Assembly (NCBI RefSeq): GCF_964204645.1
Contig: NC_134025.1
Location: forward strand, 7,631,001 to 7,695,000
Reading direction: 5' to 3'
Length of the DNA stretch: 64,000 nt
From: Tubulanus polymorphus
Lineage: Eukaryota; Nemertea; Palaeonemertea; Tubulaniformes; Tubulanidae
The position numbers and the translations under genes are program-made. The notes beneath the pieces were generated by a model, which saw only the letters and a program-made list of their open reading frames with translations, searched no databases and was not told the origin of the DNA. Positions 59,001 to 64,000 of the stretch are shown here, one piece after another. Within the stretch, counting starts at the first letter, position 1, and the number at the start of each line of letters is the position of its first letter.

Positions 59001-62000
59001 CGTCAAAATTGCATTGCGACGATCGGGCATCATCGAATTGTTTCAATCACAGATGGCATAAACATGACTCATTCACGTCATTCTTCGGAATACAGACGGC
59101 AAATGAAAATTGTTAACGAACCCAACGTCTAATTCAGATTTCATCGTTGGATCGAATCGGACAGTTTACAACTGAAAGGTTTTGAGGTTAAAAACCACAT
59201 ATATGCATCTATTTACCTATTTAGAACATCGAACATCAAATGTTCAGCATTAATATTGTAAAGCAATTCTGAATGGAGGGTAAATCCAAGATCATAGGAG
59301 CGAGATAAAGCCAGTACAAGCCTCTGGAGGATCGAAACAAACATCAATCACCGTTATAACGACGGGATTTCATGACTGAGGGGTTGAGATTCAGTGTTGA
59401 TGGCTATGACGCTGAGAGCATCGACCATTAAACCAATCTGCAGCATCAGAAGTGTATGGTTTCAGTTTTTATGGTCTCCTACTGAAGCGTCCCGGGGACA
59501 TTATTTTCTTTACATTTCTTTTTGATGGTAAAATTATAGAAACATTCAAACATTATTTAAACTACGAAAGCCAGGACACTTTCTTATTCCTTTTTTTAGA
59601 GATGAGTTAATTCTGAATTAAAAATTAAACGGCTGCTTGCCGACGAAAAATGAAATTGGATAAAAATCGAATTTGAAAGTTTCAGAAAAGAATTCTTCTA
59701 CTACTTAAAAATAACAGAAATAATATGTACATCATTGTAACGATAAAAATGTACATATTATATAACCTATTGTATGAATATATAATGTGAAAACAATCGC
59801 AGTAAATAAAATTATTAATATATATAATCATGTCCCCGGATGCTTCGACAATTGCCTCATTTCTGACGAAATTCTGGTAAAACTCAAGAATATTTTGCCC
59901 GCCATTTTGGCCATAGCTGTGAAGCATAAACCAACTCCGTCAACTTATCAACGAATGTCCTCCAGGCTCATCAGTTACATTTTAATAACTCGAAGATCAA
60001 TAGCGTCGTTTACTTTAACCCTTTCAGTTTTTAATTATCAACTTCACGATGAAAATAGAAGCCACCACCTACGGCGTTGATGAAAATACACAAAAAAGAA
60101 ATTATGAATTAAGTGGAAAGTTTTTCGACATGCCTCTCTCGAAGTTAAAGCGTATTTTCATTGTATTTCGAGTTTAGAAATAAATGCACATCTGAGATTA
60201 CTACATTTGTAGTAACAACAGCAAATATCAGTACCGTGATAACTTAATGAGAATGTTGGAAATTCTACTTAGATACGTTCATCACTATACGAAGCATCGA
60301 AAATGCGTTACAAACTATTTAACCAGTGCTATAATGATACCAACCGGTAATTACATGCCTCAGGATATGAGATATGCGAATTTTCTTAATGGTATGATAT
60401 TCTGGTCGTATGTTTTACATAGCTTTGAAACCTGGATTCTCTTTCAGCTATAATATGCATGCACGATCGGAGTAGCCAGTCCTTTGATGAATCCACTCTG
60501 ATGACTGCTATCGATTTAACCGCTTGGCGAAATACAAGAATGATGAATTTCTCAAAATAACCCATTTGAAACCTAATGGACGTCTTCAGAGACGGGGAAA
60601 GTCGCAAATAAATTGCTTCAAATAACACATTTCGTAGCTCCTTAGTTGCAAATAACAACATATTGGCCAAAAAGATATCAATCAGTGAGGGCAAGTAAAT
60701 ACTGTGATTGTGCTCTCATCAGAAAGCATCGAGCAATTACTGGATCTTTACATTATATATCAAGTCATATGTAGATCAATGATAATCTAGTTAACCTTTT
60801 ACCGAGATATACGAGGGTTACTTTTGGGTACTGACGCGTTTTATGTATGTTTCCTTTGGTCGTGAGCCAACGCAGATAAATTGCTGTATAGTACGCTGAA
60901 AGCAACACCATGTACTGAGTAATTCCTCATTATCTCTGTCAGTAATAACGTTTTTCATTTTCCGATTTGCATTTTAATCAACTGTTTTATACGCCATATC
61001 GGTTAGGTTGAACTGGACTTCGAATCGCTGAAAAGTGTAGAGAATAATACATCATGCAGTGAATTCTAAATTGAACGGATGATCGCCGCATTTCTCTAAC
61101 AACATTTCAGAAAATCCTGCAGTCAATAAACACATATTGCAAATGCTACGAGAACGGACTGTCGCCGCCAAGGTTAACCCCTTTATTCATATTACGAGTA
61201 AAAGTAAACGTATAAACGGATGGGAAAATCGAATTAGAGACAGCGACCCGTTAATGATTTATGCTGTGTAAAATCTCTGGAGGTCAATGTATCGGATAAA
61301 TCCAATAATGTTGCTGATGCCAGGTTTCCTTTATTGAGTAGATTGGCGCAAAGCCGGTTCGTCTGATAACTACGATGACCGGTGCTGACATTTATGGCCA
61401 GAAAAACAGCGGTTTCTTCTGACGTAGACTTTGATGTGACTTGACGTCAGTCGGCTTGTGTTCATCGGAAGAGAAGGGGAATAACAAACTGAGTTCCTGA
61501 ATAAAATATCTGATTACAGGTTTTACCTGTGATTAGATTATAGATTTACTGGCTGGCTCGCATGCCGTAGTCGACATTCTGTATTTTCTGAATGCCGCCG
61601 AATTTACCATTCGATGAGATACACTGTAAATATCGAGATATTCGCGAAATACTTTCTAGGTCCTCGTGAAAACCCATAGGGCCTCTAAATGGGAATGATG
61701 AATGACAAAGACGTAGCATATCTAAAACCTATAAAAAGCATCAAACAGATTTATCCAGTAATCAGAGGCGCGAGGCAAATACGGGGATGATACAAGCGGA
61801 AGAACAGTGAGTGAACCATAATTATTGTGGGAATATATGAAAATTTCGTATGTAATCATAATGACGGGTCGAATTGCAAAATCTATATTTTGTACTCGAT
61901 CACTTTTACGTAGGATATAATCATACGTAATTGCGGTTGGTTTTTCTTAAAGACGTGTAGAAATTCAATTTTCATACGATTTAAGGAAGAAGAATGACGC

Positions 62001-64000
62001 TTGTCTGTATTTGGGGTTTTGGGGAGGTGTAATGAAGTTATGCATCGTGGATACTAAGGTTAATGCATCTCACGAGTCGGGGACTTCGCGATCAAGCGTT
62101 TATGCTTCAGGGCTTCTGCAGATAGCTGTTTTCCAGTGGCGCGATATACGACGAATACCTTTGGCGTTTGTCAATAGATACATGCGCATAGATAGATCGG
62201 AGGACAATCTCTGAAACCATCGAAGAATCGTTGCTCAAACCATAACTCGTAATTCGCGATATTGTAAAAAATGATTTTACACTCATATTAAACGAAAAGC
62301 ATCATATCAATTCTCATTTACGCACAAATACGTAGCAGAAAATCCTCGAAGCATTCCATGATGTAAATTATACTTTCTTGCAAAAAATGGACACAGTTGT
62401 CCGGGGTAGATTGATCGTATAGCAGGTTTAGTTGCGACTGTTCAGTTACAGTATGAGTATCTTTATAAAGCGGATGGAAAAATGAATATTTGGCAAATTG
62501 ACATAGACTCTGGGTAGATTAGGCGACGGTTATTCATTAAATGACAACACGGATCAAGTTCGGATTCGCCGAGAATCGTGATCTACAACGACTAATGTCG
62601 ATCTAGACTCTAGTCGATTAACGGTACAAACCCAGATATAGCAAGAAATACCGTCGGCTCTATCGATGACATCAACTGTCACTTCGTCCGCGGCTCCGAA
62701 TCATCCCCGACAAAATATGATATAGCCGCCGAGAAAAAAACAACATATGTTACGGGATTACGTCAATCATCGATACGTTAATATTTGATGGGTCACAATC
62801 ATGTTTGGGAACATTTTTCCCTGATCGATTTCATGCTTATTTTTCGTCATTATTTGTTGTAGCCTGCGGTGACAAGATGTCTTCGTAAAAAGACAACGAG
62901 TCAGTGTCCATAATAGAAGCTTAACTAACTATAATCATCCTGGTGTGAATTTCCCGTTGCAAGTTCAAGAATAGTTCGATTTCTAAATCTACTTCCAGAC
63001 AGATGATCTTTAATTTGTAATCCGTCTGGAGATTAAACTGCCATCGCAGACACGCAATAACATTCAGAGCTCGCGTGCTTGCATATTTTTCCATCTTCGC
63101 CAAATTATTCACAAGATTAGCAAAATAGCCGTCGGCTTTAGATGAGAGAGAATATAGGATTGAGAAAAGGTAAGTAATCAACATCCACGAAACTCAACTA
63201 GCAATCGCTTTTAGCCATAGGTATTGCTCAGTAGTTGCATGTTTCATCGTTGACATGAACGGCGTATGATAAGGACTAATACTGTTACCGCCAACAGTGC
63301 CAACCCGTATGCAAGAAGTCATGCCGCCTGAGAGACCGGAGGACATGCCGCCACTTGCGTGATACGTCTAAATAATGAAAACGTGCAGTCAGAAATAGTG
63401 AATGTAATTGAAGCTGCTTTTTGATTAGTTTTTTTACTTTGATTAGTTGTTTTCATTTTCAAAGACGACAGAGACATCTGAATGTTCGTCGTACACGAAG
63501 CCCGTTTAATCATAAATTGCGCAATTGATCTCAGTCTTGTTTGAGCAAAACGGAATCAACGACAAGGATATAAATGTATCGCCTCGCAGAGAATTTATTA
63601 TTAAACTATGCCCGTATCATAACAACAGCTCTGATGAGAATTTATGAGCGGCTGACATGAGATTGAGAGTAGAATCCTTAATCGGTGGTATACTTCTCTG
63701 TCTATATGATGTGGGAATGATTTATCGCGCGGGACAAATTCCGATACCAGAAATTTACAATGTCTAATTTTTTCGTCGTGTTGATGGCAAAATGCGACTG
63801 CATCATCCGTCCTTGTTAGCTCAATCTGATTGAAGAACATTCAATATCAATTTTGTGCAAACACCCGCCATGATTGTCTAGCGATCTTGCTCGTGAAACG
63901 CAATTTACCATTGGTTATGTATATGTTATGTACGTCGAGCAGTGTCGCTAATTTCATTTAGAGGCCGCATAAAGAGCAGCCGCTGATTGAGGAATAAACA
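56017..64000. other. Long stretch without identified exons; likely 5' introns of the DPP4-like gene
   Basis: The missing N-terminal exons are expected here or beyond the window edge, but I could not find a signal-anchor exon with convincing splice sites. Open frames (for example 59787-60080, 60386-60694, 63319-63513) have no recognisable domains. Apart from the hairpin at 57001-57086 I see no repeat or RNA gene. Confidence 0.4.
57001..57086. repeat. Hairpin with perfect 24-bp arms
   Basis: Arms 57001-57024 (tcgtattagattttctagtt then tctc) and 57063-57086 are perfect reverse complements. The 38-base middle contains further partial complement (cagaaa and tttctcag). It is a small foldback or MITE-like unit without coding capacity. 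Confidence 0.75.

Noticed and set aside
63281-63350. Hydrophobic minus-strand stretch as the signal-anchor exon of the DPP4-like gene
   Set aside because: A transmembrane-like frame exists, but it is immediately preceded by an in-frame stop with no start codon or acceptor in between, and no donor joins it to the known exons.

Overview
The window is AT-rich nuclear DNA from an animal. Genes are split into many short exons with GT-AG introns of about 70-500 bases, and tRNA-derived SINEs, MITEs, a Mutator-like element and a satellite array lie between and inside them. The six conserved genes are all closely animal-like, and the intron density and repeat mix suggest an invertebrate, most likely a lophotrochozoan such as a mollusc; that placement is inference. 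No bacterial, viral or organellar segment was recognised.

Layout: 1-0.7 kb (-) a three-exon gene for a small secreted cysteine-rich protein. 0.7-9.7 kb is gene-poor and repeat-rich: hairpin elements at 1370-1408, 1487-1554 and 4618-4791, a MITE at 2323-2613, and a decayed Mutator-like transposon at 5209-7593 with an intron-containing, frameshifted transposase. 9.7-15.3 kb (-) is a many-exon integrase-derived gene of the KRBA2/Ginger type. Its 5' side is cut off by a 4 kb array of about 27 copies of a 148-bp satellite at 15262-19345, organised in a 1325-bp higher-order duplication.

20.5-29.1 kb (+) is a complete 31-exon THADA gene. 30.5-34.0 kb (-) is PPP2R3C. It shares a short divergent promoter with a kelch-like BTB gene at 34.6-36.5 kb (+). 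37.5-40.6 kb (-) is mitochondrial ABCB10, head-to-head with the actin maturation protease ACTMAP at 41.1-42.5 kb (+). 43.0-45.2 kb (-) is a Speedy/RINGO cell-cycle regulator. 50.1-56.0 kb (-) is a DPP4-like dipeptidyl peptidase with an intact catalytic triad; its N-terminal exons were not found in the remaining 8 kb (56-64 kb), which looks like long intron or flank.

Exon models were built by eye from splice signals, reading frame and remembered family features. For THADA, PPP2R3C, kelch, ABCB10, ACTMAP, Speedy and the visible part of DPP4, the exon lengths sum to an exact multiple of three, which supports the models. Single boundaries may still be off by a few bases. The genes show no shared pathway; they look like an ordinary gene neighbourhood with tight head-to-head and tail-to-tail packing.
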